A stretch of 18,374 bases of DNA from Parvularcula sp964342585 (GTDB taxonomy: Bacteria > Pseudomonadota > Alphaproteobacteria > Caulobacterales > Parvularculaceae). Position numbers and translations under genes: made by a program. This document shows positions 5,531-13,211 of this stretch, one piece after another. Numbering within the stretch: the stretch's first letter is position 1; the number at the start of each line of letters is the position of its first letter. The notes under the pieces are model-generated. The model worked only from the letters and a program-made list of their open reading frames with translations. It did not search any database and had not been told where the DNA came from. The stretch lies in contig CAYFHK010000051.1 in assembly GCA_964342585.1 (NCBI GenBank), forward strand, positions 1-18,374, given 5' to 3'.

Positions 5531-8191
5531 TTAGTTGAGCATCGCTGACGATGCGCCGCCCGATGTCGACGAACCGCCGCCAAACAAGAACGTCTCGCGA
5601 GACTTTAGCGGCGCGCCGTTTAGCGTGAGCCCATTGTCATTGGCGGAGAGCTCGAGCTTCGCGCCATCATGCACATCCCCGGCGAGAATGAGTTCCGCCA
5701 ACGGATCTTGTACGGCCTTCTGGATCACCCGCTTGAGTGGGCGCGCCCCAAACGCCGGATCATAACCCGCCGCCGCCAGCCATTCGCGTGCCTTATCATC
5801 AAGGGCGATACGGATTTTCCGCTCATCCAGCAGCTTTTGCAGCCGCGCGATCTGGATGTCGACGATGGCGCCCATCTGATCGCGTTGGAGACGCGAGAAG
5901 AGGATGATTTCGTCGAGTCGGTTTAAAAACTCCGGCCGGAATGCAGCGCGCACCGCATCCATCACCGGGCCGCGCACCGTATCGACATCTGCGCCTTCAG
6001 CCAGCTGCGTCATATACTCAGACCCAAGATTAGAGGTGAGAATGATCAGCGTGTTGCGGAAATCGACCGTACGTCCCTGGCCATCGGTCAGGCGCCCATC
6101 ATCGAGCACCTGTAGGAGCACGTTGAAGACATCGGGGTGCGCCTTCTCGATCTCATCGAACAAGACGACCTGATAAGGTCGGCGCCGAACCGCTTCTGTC
6201 AGTACCCCGCCCTCTTCATAGCCGACATAGCCCGGCGGTGCACCGATCAATCGTGCCACGGAGTGCTTCTCCATGAACTCCGACATATCGAGCCGCGCAA
6301 TCGCCGTGTCATCATCGAACAAGAACGCCGCAAGCGCCTTGGTCAACTCGGTCTTGCCCACGCCCGTAGGCCCTAAGAACAAGAAGGACCCAAGCGGACG
6401 ATTGGGATCTTGCAGGCCCGCCCGCGCCCGCCGAACTGCCGCCGACACAGCCGTCACGGCTTCGTCTTGCCCAACGACACGCCCGTGCAGCACATCCTCC
6501 ATTTTGAGGAGCTTCTCGCGCTCGCCTTCAAGCATTTTGTCGACAGGAATGCCGGTCCATTTCGAGACCACTTGCGCGATGGTTTCCGCATCGACGACTT
6601 CCTGCACCAGGCCGGAATTCACGCCTTCTTGGTCTTGCGACTGTTCGGCCGCCGCCAGCTTTTTCTCAAGCTCGGGGATCACCCCATATTTAAGCTCAGA
6701 GGCGCGACCAAGATCACCGCGACGCTCAGCGTCGATGAGCTCCTGCCGCATACGGTCCATCTCTTCTTTGACCTGCGTGGCAGAGGCCAAAGCTTCTTTT
6801 TCAGACTGCCAGCGGGCTGTCAGCTCCGCAGAGCGCGTTTCAAGATCACCGAGCTCCGCCTCGAGCTTGTCGAGGCGATCTTTCGATGCCGCGTCATCCT
6901 CTTTTAGCAGCGCCTCGCGCTCGATCTTCATTTGAATGATCTGCCGGTCCAGCGCGTCCAGTTCCTCTGGCTTTGAATCAACCGCCATGCGCAAACGCGA
7001 TGCCGCCTCATCAACGAGGTCGATCGCCTTGTCCGGCAAAAATCGATCCGTGATATAGCGGTTCGACAAGGTCGCCGCCGAGACAATCGCGCTGTCCGAG
7101 ATGCGCACCCCGTGGTGCAGCTCATATTTCTCTTTCAGGCCGCGAAGGATCGAAATCGTGTCTTCAACCGTTGGCTCACTGACGAACACCGCCTGGAACC
7201 GCCGCGCGAGCGCGGCATCTTTTTCGACATACTTCCGATATTCGTCGAGCGTGGTGGCACCGATGCAGTGCAGCTCACCCCGCGCAAGCGCTGGTTTCAG
7301 TAGGTTCGACGCATCCATCGCGCCGTCAGTTTTGCCCGCGCCAACAAGCGTGTGCATCTCATCGATAAACAGAATGATGCCGCCTTCCGCCGCCTGCACT
7401 TCTTGCAAGACCGCCTTCAAGCGCTCTTCGAACTCACCGCGATACTTCGCGCCCGCAATCAGCGAGCCTAGGTCGAGGGCGAGCAATTGCTTGTCGCGCA
7501 GAGATTCAGGGACATCACCATTGACGATGCGCAACGCCATGCCCTCGGCAATGGCGGTTTTGCCCACGCCCGGCTCACCGATCAGCACAGGATTGTTTTT
7601 CGTCCGACGGGAGAGGATTTGCATCGTCCGGCGGATTTCTTCGTCACGCCCGATGATGGGGTCGAGTTTGCCTTGGCGCGCTGCCTCAGTCAGGTCCCGG
7701 GCATAGCGCTTGAGCGCATCATAGGCTTGCTCGGCGGACGCATTATCTGCGGTGCGCCCTTTGCGAACATCGTTGATCGCGGTGTTAAGGGATTGAGGCG
7801 AAACGCCAGCCGCTTTGAGCGCGTCGACCGCCTCCCCTTCGATGGCGAGCGCGACGAGCAACCGCTCAGCGGTGACGTAAGAGTCGCCAGCTTTCTTCGC
7901 GATTTCTTCCGCACGGGTCAGCGCTTTGGCCAATGACTGGCCCATATAGACCTGCGCGTTCGCGCCTTGCACTTGCGGTTGTTTCGCCAGCGCGGTTTCC
8001 GCGGCCATCAGCGCCCGGGCGGGATCACCACCACTCTTCCGAATTAGGTTCGCGGCAAGCCCTTCACTGTCATCTAACAGCGCCTTGAGCAGGTGATGCG
8101 GTGTGATGTGTTGGTGGCTTTCCCGCACTGCAATAGTTTGGGCAGCCTGGAGAAGGCCGCGCGCGCGGTCCGTAAACTTCTCAAATTGCAT
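5531..8191 (-). CDS. clpB: ATP-dependent disaggregase ClpB
   Basis: 886 residues. ClpB is a cytosolic hexamer that threads aggregated proteins through its pore and works with DnaK. Domains in order: Clp N-domain (1-145), AAA1 with Walker A GEPGVGKT at 205-212, pore-loop Y250 in AKYRGEFEER and Walker B IILFIDE at 272-278, the arginine pair RRF at 330-332, the coiled-coil middle domain (about 400-530) that distinguishes ClpB from ClpA and ClpC, AAA2 with Walker A GPTGVGKT at 607-614, pore loop GYVGYEEG at 654-661, Walker B VVLFDE at 675-680 and sensor 2 GARPLKR at 815-821. The tail after about 868 is a Gly/Ser-rich extension (GGGSSTSGGASS) absent from the E. coli protein. AGAGGT lies 4-5 nt before the ATG. 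The gene is convergent with the acyltransferase, separated by only 14 bp. Confidence 0.98.
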   Translation of the reverse strand: MQFEKFTDRARGLLQAAQTIAVRESHQHITPHHLLKALLDDSEGLAANLIRKSGGDPARALMAAETALAKQPQVQGANAQVYMGQSLAKALTRAEEIAKKAGDSYVTAERLLVALAIEGEAVDALKAAGVSPQSLNTAINDVRKGRTADNASAEQAYDALKRYARDLTEAARQGKLDPIIGRDEEIRRTMQILSRRTKNNPVLIGEPGVGKTAIAEGMALRIVNGDVPESLRDKQLLALDLGSLIAGAKYRGEFEERLKAVLQEVQAAEGGIILFIDEMHTLVGAGKTDGAMDASNLLKPALARGELHCIGATTLDEYRKYVEKDAALARRFQAVFVSEPTVEDTISILRGLKEKYELHHGVRISDSAIVSAATLSNRYITDRFLPDKAIDLVDEAASRLRMAVDSKPEELDALDRQIIQMKIEREALLKEDDAASKDRLDKLEAELGDLETRSAELTARWQSEKEALASATQVKEEMDRMRQELIDAERRGDLGRASELKYGVIPELEKKLAAAEQSQDQEGVNSGLVQEVVDAETIAQVVSKWTGIPVDKMLEGEREKLLKMEDVLHGRVVGQDEAVTAVSAAVRRARAGLQDPNRPLGSFLFLGPTGVGKTELTKALAAFLFDDDTAIARLDMSEFMEKHSVARLIGAPPGYVGYEEGGVLTEAVRRRPYQVVLFDEIEKAHPDVFNVLLQVLDDGRLTDGQGRTVDFRNTLIILTSNLGSEYMTQLAEGADVDTVRGPVMDAVRAAFRPEFLNRLDEIILFSRLQRDQMGAIVDIQIARLQKLLDERKIRIALDDKAREWLAAAGYDPAFGARPLKRVIQKAVQDPLAELILAGDVHDGAKLELSANDNGLTLNGAPLKSRETFLFGGGSSTSGGASSAMLN

Positions 8192-8257
8192 GTTGACCTC
8201 TTTTGAGCATCAAATTTCGCACGTCCTGCATAGCAGCAACGCAACCGTTCTTTACGG

Positions 8258-8286
8258 AGATGGTCACGACGGGACTGAGTTTCAAC
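8258..8286 (-). promoter_or_regulatory. Candidate sigma-32 (RpoH) promoter of clpB
   Basis: On the minus strand GTTGAAA (8286-8280) is separated by 16 nt from CCATCT (8263-8258), close to the heat-shock pattern of CTTGAAA and CCATNT. It would start transcription near 8250, giving a leader of about 60 nt before the clpB ATG. Control of clpB by RpoH is well established in proteobacteria. The match is by eye. Confidence 0.45.
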
Positions 8287-8355
8287 GTGCCATCGCTTCG
8301 AACGCAATATAGAAGCGCCTCTCGCCGCCGCGATTTGCGCTGTATCAAATGAGGA

Positions 8356-8733
8356 CTACCGGACGGATTTGAGGAACAGCGCCGCGCTCAACCCGCCAAT
8401 CGCCAATGCATTCAGGCCAACATACAGCATCACGTCCCGGAAAACCGCATAGGTCAGTACGCTGAGGCCCGCTGTCATCGTGAGAAGCAATAACGCGCCA
8501 ATACCATAGGCGGCTGCGCCCCGTGAGGTCTCGCTTTGCAGAAAATAGACGATCCCGCAGGGCACGCCCACGGCAAGAAAGAACCCAAAAACGGTCTTAA
8601 GCGGCATGCCCGATACGCCGGCCGCCATGCCCGCGGCGCCCGCAAGCGCGGTGCAGGCCGCGGCGAACAGGCCCCCAGCAAGAAAGCCCAAGGCAATTGC
8701 GTTGATGCCGCTCCCCGTCGTCCGATACGCCAT
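8356..8733 (-). CDS. Small four-helix membrane protein, unknown function
   Basis: 125 residues with four predicted transmembrane segments at about 8-33 (Ala/Gly-rich), 44-65, 74-95 and 98-120, short loops, and a basic C-terminus (LKSVR). The start is well supported by GAGGG 4-6 nt before the ATG. I do not recognise a family. The overall look is of a small inner-membrane protein of unknown role, and no functional residues stand out. It lies 164 bp upstream of clpB on the same strand, but the gap holds a clpB promoter candidate, so they need not be one operon. A perfect palindrome TTCAATTGAA at 8751-8760 lies 17 bp before its start and may be an operator or part of its promoter. Confidence 0.65.
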   Translation of the reverse strand: MAYRTTGSGINAIALGFLAGGLFAAACTALAGAAGMAAGVSGMPLKTVFGFFLAVGVPCGIVYFLQSETSRGAAAYGIGALLLLTMTAGLSVLTYAVFRDVMLYVGLNALAIGGLSAALFLKSVR

Positions 8734-8905
8734 GTTGCCCTCACCACCACTTCAATTGAAATATTAACCCAGAAAAGCCCGGTTCTGCAATGCGATAGCG
8801 CCCGGCAGCCTCAGGAGGCAAAGCGGGCCTTCATGCGCGACGACAAGGGAAGAGCCGGGAAAGAACGAGCCTTCCCCTCACTAAACGCCGCCACTCTCTG
8901 CCAGC

Positions 8906-9514
8906 CTAGCCCTTCGGTTTGAACGCCAACCGGACGAATTCTCGATACATCAGGATTTGTTGCGGCAGCACCGAGGGCTCTTTCAGCACACGTTGCACAA
9001 TGATGGCCCCATCAGCGATGACCGAGACCATATCTGCCATCGCCTGAAGATCGATCCCCGGCGCCGGATCATAAACCTCCGCAATTCGCTCAAGCCTGGT
9101 TTTAAATCGCTCCCGCCACCCCAGAATTGCCGTCTCATTCACCGCCGCCACTTCCTGACGAAAGAGTTGCTCGTGGTAGCAAACCGATGCGATCACACAT
9201 CCTGGATGAAGCCCTGGCAAATCGGCCATGGTCTCGGCCAGCATTTTGAGCCCAACGAGAAATCCATGCAGCGGGTCTTCGTTGAGCTCGTCGGCGCGAT
9301 CAAAAAGATCATCAAACAGAGCATTCTCTGTCTCGATATACCGCTCGAGAAGCGCTTTCGCGAGCGCGCTCTTATCTTTGAAGTGGTAGAAGAACCCCGA
9401 TTTTGAGATGCCGACCTCGGCGATGAGTTCATCGATCGAGGTCGCGCCAAAACCCTTGGCGAGGACCGAGGCCTCAGCCGCATTCAGCAAGTGCTCTTTC
9501 GTATTCTGCGTCAC
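8906..9514 (-). CDS. TetR/AcrR family transcriptional regulator
   Basis: 202 residues from a GTG start. The N-terminal TetR DNA-binding domain is clear: NTKEHLLNAAEASVLAKGF, then TSIDELIAEVGISKSGFFYHF, where GISKSGFFYHF is the recognition helix and following turn, then KDKSALAKALLERY. The C-terminal two-thirds is the helical ligand-binding region, with a Cys-containing helix (HPGCVIASVCYHEQLF). The open frame runs to 9577, but the upstream part is not TetR-like. GTG at 9514 has GAGAGGG about 9 nt before it, while nearby GTG codons at 9520 and 9523 are too close to that site. It is divergent from the fatty acid hydroxylase gene, so by the usual logic of TetR pairs it probably represses that gene and itself. 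The ligand may be a lipid or fatty acyl compound; this is inference. Confidence 0.88.
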   Translation of the reverse strand: MTQNTKEHLLNAAEASVLAKGFGATSIDELIAEVGISKSGFFYHFKDKSALAKALLERYIETENALFDDLFDRADELNEDPLHGFLVGLKMLAETMADLPGLHPGCVIASVCYHEQLFRQEVAAVNETAILGWRERFKTRLERIAEVYDPAPGIDLQAMADMVSVIADGAIIVQRVLKEPSVLPQQILMYREFVRLAFKPKG

Positions 9515-9554
9515 AGGCACCACCCTCTCCCCCAGACACCGGCAAGTGTACCGC

Positions 9555-9569
9555 AGGTCGGGTTGACCT
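9555..9569. promoter_or_regulatory. Candidate TetR operator dyad in the divergent region
   Basis: AGGTC and GACCT form a perfect 5-bp inverted repeat with a 5-nt spacer, 41 bp upstream of the TetR GTG. TetR proteins normally bind 15-20 bp dyads between divergent genes. A second short dyad (ATTTC-CA-GAAAT, 9607-9618) lies further toward the hydroxylase and is an alternative site. Confidence 0.35.
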
Positions 9570-9720
9570 TGCACCACCCTAGGGCTGCCGCAACTTCCGT
9601 AGCAAAATTTCCAGAAATATCAATGCGTTAGGAAAGCAGCGCTGATGAACCACGCGTTCAATAGTGGGGCACGCGTCATCCCGATAGAGCATCGATCCAA
9701 TAAGAACAAAGGAGACTATT

Positions 9721-10500
9721 GTGTTTACACTCATCAATGCCGTCATATTCGGCGCATTTATCGGCGCTGCCCTGATCGGCGATATCGTCGCTGCACGCCA
9801 TTTCCCAAAAATGAAGGGTTGGCGTGTGCGAGGCATACTCATGGCAGCCCTTTTCATCGCCGTTTCGACCTATGCGCCTTTTTTGTGGGTGTCATGGCTC
9901 GGCGCAGTGCAGCTGCTCGATCTCGGGGCGTGGCCGATCTTGGCGCAAATCGTTGTTGGGTACGCGGCCCTGCAGTTTTGCGCCTATTGGTGGCACCGCG
10001 CACTGCATAAATCCGACACGCTTTGGCGGCTTTTCCACCAAATGCACCATTCCGTTGAACGAATGGATGGATGGGGCGCGCTCTATCATCATCCGCTCGA
10101 TGTGATCGCCTTTACCTTTGTCGGGAGTTTCGCGCTCACGGTGATCGGCGGGATGGCACCCAAAGCAGTACTGGTCGTCAATATGATCGGCCTTGCCGCA
10201 GTTTTGTTCACGCATGCGAACATCAAAACCCCGCAGTGGATTGGCGTGATCTTTCAGCGTCCTGAAGGGCACGGCATTCACCACCAGCGAGACAATCACG
10301 CTGGGAACTATGGGGAGCTAGCTGTGTGGGATATCGTGTTCGGCACGTGGAAAAACCCGAAGGCCTGGAATGGCGAAGCGGGATTTTCCGACGGTGCCTC
10401 GGCACGGATTGGCGAGATGCTGATGGGCCGAGACATCTCGTCGGAGGCCGCGCCGCAAGCAGACCGCGAGAGACGTCCGAGTCGTCAATCACTCGCATAA
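9721..10500 (+). CDS. Sterol desaturase / fatty acid hydroxylase family membrane protein
   Basis: 259 residues starting at GTG, with a good Shine-Dalgarno (AAAGGAG, about 8 nt upstream). Several transmembrane helices flank the diiron-type histidine clusters of the family: HRALH (H92, H96), HQMHH (H106, H109, H110), HH at 123-124, H165 in FTHAN, and HGIHH (H184, H187, H188) followed by H193 in DNHAGNYG. These match the HX3H, HX2HH and HX2HH pattern of membrane diiron hydroxylases and desaturases acting on sterols, carotenoids or fatty acids. The tail after about 235 is polar and Arg-rich. The substrate cannot be told from sequence. The gene is divergent from a TetR regulator, which suggests induction by a lipid or hydrophobic compound. 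Confidence 0.88.
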   Translation: MFTLINAVIFGAFIGAALIGDIVAARHFPKMKGWRVRGILMAALFIAVSTYAPFLWVSWLGAVQLLDLGAWPILAQIVVGYAALQFCAYWWHRALHKSDTLWRLFHQMHHSVERMDGWGALYHHPLDVIAFTFVGSFALTVIGGMAPKAVLVVNMIGLAAVLFTHANIKTPQWIGVIFQRPEGHGIHHQRDNHAGNYGELAVWDIVFGTWKNPKAWNGEAGFSDGASARIGEMLMGRDISSEAAPQADRERRPSRQSLA

Positions 10501-10506
10501 GCCCTT

Positions 10507-10537
10507 GGGCGGCAACCATCGCGGTTGTCGCCCGTTT
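10507..10537 (+). terminator. Probable terminator of the hydroxylase gene
   Basis: An 11-bp stem (GGGCGGCAACC with GGTTGTCGCCC, one G-T wobble) and a 5-nt loop begin 6 nt after the stop codon. Only GTTT follows, so the T-tract is short, but the stem is strong and well placed. Confidence 0.65.
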
Positions 10538-10638
10538 CACATCTTGGCGAGAAGGACATGGCTCTGGCGCAAATCAGGACTTGTTCAATGGCTTGGGGCT
10601 TGTAGTTTCGCTGCATCGCGAGAGATGAGGACACCTCC

Positions 10639-12126
10639 ATGTTGCCTAAACCACAGGTCGATCTGGCACCGAACACGTTGGCCTACGAAATCACGCCAAA
10701 GGTCAAACCGACTGGCTTTCGCGAATATGACGCGCGATGGGTTTTTGAAAAGGAAATCAACTTCTTAGGAATCCAGGCGCTCGGCGCGGGCCTCGGCACG
10801 CTGATCCACGAATTGGGCAAAAGACCTGAGATTGTCGTTGGACACGACTTTCGTAGCTATTCCACCTCGATCAAACAGGCACTCATCGTGGGGCTCATGG
10901 GTGCGGGGGTGAAGGTGCACGATATCGGCTTGGCGCTTTCGCCAGTCGCATACTTCGCGCAGTTCGCCCTCGACGTGCCATGCGTCGCGATGGTGACCGC
11001 GAGCCACAATGAAAATGGCTGGACCGGGGTGAAGATGGGCGTCAACGCGCCCCTCACCTTTGGCCCCGAAGAAATGGGCCGACTCAAAGAGATCGTCCTC
11101 TCAGGCAGCTTTAAAGCCCGCGAAGGTGGCGCCTATCAGTGGGTCGAAGGCATGCGCGAGCGCTATATCGACGACCTGACCAAAGGTGTGAAAATCAAAC
11201 GTCCACTGAAGGTAATCGCGGCTTGCGGCAATGGCACGGCCGGCGCCTATGCGCCGGAGGCCCTCTCTCGGCTTGGGGTTGAGGTGATCCCGATGGATGC
11301 CGAACTCGACCACACCTTCCCGAAATATAATCCGAACCCAGAAGACCTCAAAATGCTGCACGAGATGCAGGATGCGGTGAAAGCCCACGGCGCTGATGTG
11401 GCGTTGGGTTTTGACGGCGACGGCGATCGCTGTGGCGTGGTCGACGATGAGGGCGAGGAGATCTTCGCCGACAAAATCGGCGTGATGCTCGCGCGGGATC
11501 TCTCTGCGCAGCACGAAAACGCGGTTTTTGTGGTCGACGTGAAGTCTACCGGCCTCTTCCTGACCGACCCTGTGCTGATCGAAAATGGCGCGACCACGCA
11601 TTATTGGAAGACCGGGCACTCTTATATCAAGCGGCACACAACCGACCTGAACGCTCTTGCTGGCTTTGAGAAATCTGGCCACTTCTTCTTCCGCGAACCC
11701 TATGGGCGCGGATATGATGATGGCCTTGTTGCGGCCATCGCCATTTTGAAGATGCTGGATCGGAACCCGAGCAAATCCATGGCCGACCTCCGGCGTGATT
11801 TACCCAACACCTTCCAGTCGCCAACCATGTCGCCGCACTGCGACGATGACAAGAAATACGGGGTCGTGGCGCAGATCGTCGAACGCATTGAAGGCATGAC
11901 TGAATTGATTGGTCAGAAGGTGCGCGACGTAAACACGGTCAACGGTGTCCGAATCACAGTGGAAGATGGGACATGGGGCTTGGTTCGCGCATCGTCGAAT
12001 AAGCCGGAGCTCGTCGTTGTGGTGGAAAGCCCCGTATCTGCGGAGAATCGCAATGCGATGTTCCGTGCCATCGAACAGGTGATGGCCGACTTCCCTGAAA
12101 TCGGTGAGTTCAACCAAAAGCTCTGA
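10639..12126 (+). CDS. Phosphomannomutase/phosphoglucomutase (ManB/PgmG type)
   Basis: 495 residues, the normal length. It interconverts hexose 1- and 6-phosphates (mannose and/or glucose), supplying sugar nucleotides for polysaccharide and lipopolysaccharide synthesis in the cytoplasm. Domains of the alpha-D-phosphohexomutase family in order: the phosphoserine loop TASHNENGWTG with S122, the metal loop FDGDGDR with D259, D261 and D263, the sugar-specificity loop GFEKSGH at 342-348 (usual form GGEXSGH), and the phosphate-binding loop RASSNKP at 450-456. The start ATG has GAGGA 7-8 nt upstream. It sits alone between terminators, 138 bp after the hydroxylase gene. Whether mannose, glucose or both are used cannot be decided here. 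Confidence 0.93.
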   Translation: MLPKPQVDLAPNTLAYEITPKVKPTGFREYDARWVFEKEINFLGIQALGAGLGTLIHELGKRPEIVVGHDFRSYSTSIKQALIVGLMGAGVKVHDIGLALSPVAYFAQFALDVPCVAMVTASHNENGWTGVKMGVNAPLTFGPEEMGRLKEIVLSGSFKAREGGAYQWVEGMRERYIDDLTKGVKIKRPLKVIAACGNGTAGAYAPEALSRLGVEVIPMDAELDHTFPKYNPNPEDLKMLHEMQDAVKAHGADVALGFDGDGDRCGVVDDEGEEIFADKIGVMLARDLSAQHENAVFVVDVKSTGLFLTDPVLIENGATTHYWKTGHSYIKRHTTDLNALAGFEKSGHFFFREPYGRGYDDGLVAAIAILKMLDRNPSKSMADLRRDLPNTFQSPTMSPHCDDDKKYGVVAQIVERIEGMTELIGQKVRDVNTVNGVRITVEDGTWGLVRASSNKPELVVVVESPVSAENRNAMFRAIEQVMADFPEIGEFNQKL

Positions 12127-12129
12127 TTG

Positions 12130-12147
12130 CGGGCGGGCCGTCGCCCG
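12130..12147 (+). repeat. Short GC hairpin directly after the mutase gene
   Basis: CGGGCG and CGCCCG form a perfect 6-bp stem with a 6-nt loop, starting 4 nt past the stop. No T-run follows. It precedes the better terminator at 12182 and may stabilise the 3' end. Confidence 0.4.
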
Positions 12148-12181
12148 AACGATTCGCTTTCAGATCACGATATCGAAACGC

Positions 12182-12225
12182 AGCCGTCCTGCCCTTATGG
12201 GTTTAGGGCGGCTTTCTATTTTTTT
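12182..12225 (+). terminator. Rho-independent terminator of the mutase gene
   Basis: GCCCT (12191-12195) pairs with AGGGC (12205-12209) and the stem continues with AGCC/GGCT across a 5-nt bulge on the left arm. It is followed within a few bases by CTATTTTTTT. It is the first T-tract terminator after the stop at 12126. Confidence 0.75.
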
Positions 12226-12300
12226 GGGGGGTGCAAAGCTTCCTTAGCGCGGCCGCCCATCTAGCGATCAGCTCTACGCTGGGCCAAGCAAGGCAACGAC

Positions 12301-12332
12301 AAAAAAGCGCCGCTTGCCTTGGCAAGCGACGC
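12301..12332 (-). terminator. Strong rho-independent terminator of the VPLPA-CTERM gene
   Basis: On the minus strand a 12-bp stem (GCGTCGCTTGCC with GGCAAGCGGCGC, one T-G wobble) with a 2-nt AA loop is followed directly by TTTTTT. It begins 28 nt past the stop codon. Confidence 0.92.
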
Positions 12333-12360
12333 TCAATTTAGTCCGAAAAGTCAGCGTAAG

Positions 12361-12900
12361 TTACGCGACTTTCTTGCGGCTGCGCAGGCCAGCAACACCA
12401 GCGAGGCCGGTGAGCAGGAAGAGGCCAGCGGCCGGAAGCGGAACAGCGTCAGCAGTGACGCGGAGCGTGAACTGCGTGTCGTTCTCTGCAACGCCAGCCC
12501 AGCCAGCAACGATGCGGAACACGTCGCCATCTGACAGACCAACGATCGTCGCAGCGCCTGAAATCAGGTCAGCACCGTCGATCATAGAAATCATGTTGAA
12601 TGCACCAACGCCGCCCGATTGGACGAAGAAGGAGACAGTCGGGTCGATCAGACCGTCATTGTCGTTCACGTCGTTGGTTTCGACCGTGATGATGTCGCCC
12701 ACAACCGTCAGGTCGAAGGTTTCCGTGCCGGCGCCGTCAACGACGTCCAGAATGATGTTGGCGCGGAGCGAGTCGCCAGCAGCGATCGTCGTAGCCGTTG
12801 AAAGAGTGCCGGAAACGTCGACCGCGTGAGCGGACAGACCAAAGCCAGCCGTTGTAGCAACAGCGGTCGCAACCGCTGCAATTTTAGTGATCAGGTTCAT
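12361..12900 (-). CDS. VPLPA-CTERM sorting domain protein (putative exosortase substrate)
   Basis: 179 residues. It has a signal peptide at 1-26 (ends SAHA-V), then a Thr/Ser/Asp/Gly-rich beta-type body, then the tripartite sorting tail: VPLPA at 153-157, a hydrophobic helix (AGLFLLTGLAGVAGL) and a basic end RSRKK. This tail is the VPLPA variant of the PEP-CTERM signal, recognised by an exosortase in the inner membrane. The exported body would be released to or held at the cell surface or extracellular matrix. The acidic NDVNDNDG segment near 77-83 could bind a cation. The frame is open up to 12966, but ATG at 12900 follows GAGGAG by 7 nt and gives a proper signal peptide. No exosortase gene is in this window. 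It is a single-gene unit with a consensus-like promoter and a very strong terminator, suggesting high expression. Confidence 0.88.
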   Translation of the reverse strand: MNLITKIAAVATAVATTAGFGLSAHAVDVSGTLSTATTIAAGDSLRANIILDVVDGAGTETFDLTVVGDIITVETNDVNDNDGLIDPTVSFFVQSGGVGAFNMISMIDGADLISGAATIVGLSDGDVFRIVAGWAGVAENDTQFTLRVTADAVPLPAAGLFLLTGLAGVAGLRSRKKVA

Positions 12901-12936
12901 AACGCAACTCCTCTCGAGAGACCCACCTTGGTAAGA

Positions 12937-12966
12937 GCAATATTCACACCGCCCTCTGTATGTCAA
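12937..12966 (-). promoter_or_regulatory. Sigma-70-type promoter of the VPLPA-CTERM gene
   Basis: On the minus strand a perfect -35 TTGACA (12966-12961) and TATTGC (12942-12937) are separated by 18 nt. The predicted start near 12930 leaves a 30-nt leader with GAGGAG before the ATG at 12900. Confidence 0.6.
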
Positions 12967-13163
12967 CGAAACAGGTTAAAAACAACACAAATTTGAAGGA
13001 AGCTTAACCAGACCATTACACGCCTGAAACCACAAAAGGTTCCAAAATAACGGCTCCTTTGAGCGTAAAAAATGCTCTTTTTTTCAAGCACATTAGGGTT
13101 AATTTTGACCTTAGCGATGAAGGCCAACTTCACCCTGCGATTACACCTGTGCGCTGCAATATT

Positions 13164-13197
13164 TTTGGCAGGGCACCCCGTTGGTCGCCCTGCCAAA
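13164..13197 (-). terminator. Strong hairpin after malate dehydrogenase, no T-tract
   Basis: TTTGGCAGGGC and GCCCTGCCAAA form a perfect 11-bp stem with a 12-nt loop, 14 nt past the mdh stop. On the minus strand it is followed by AAATATT rather than a T-run, so it is an atypical terminator or a 3'-end stabiliser. Confidence 0.5.
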
Positions 13198-13211
13198 TCC
13201 CTCGCTGATTC

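Larger units (their letters stand above)
12901..13211. other. 311-bp AT-rich intergenic region between mdh and the VPLPA-CTERM gene
   Basis: It holds no convincing gene. On the minus strand its left end carries the ribosome site and promoter of the VPLPA-CTERM gene. The middle (about 12966-13130) is much richer in A and T than the surrounding sequence and includes two alternative short hairpins with a T7 run on the plus strand (13053-13084). The right end carries an 11-bp perfect stem after mdh (13164-13197). Confidence 0.7.

Noticed and set aside
6273..6935. 220-residue plus-strand frame inside clpB
   Set aside because: It is the Ser/Arg-rich antisense shadow of the ClpB middle domain and shows no protein-like features.
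8848..8876. GGGAAG ... CTTCCC hairpin downstream of the TetR gene
   Set aside because: Only a 6-bp stem with an 18-nt loop and no T-run; too weak to call a terminator.
11101..11682. 193-residue minus-strand frame inside the mutase gene
   Set aside because: It is antisense to a gene with complete catalytic loops and shows no start signal.
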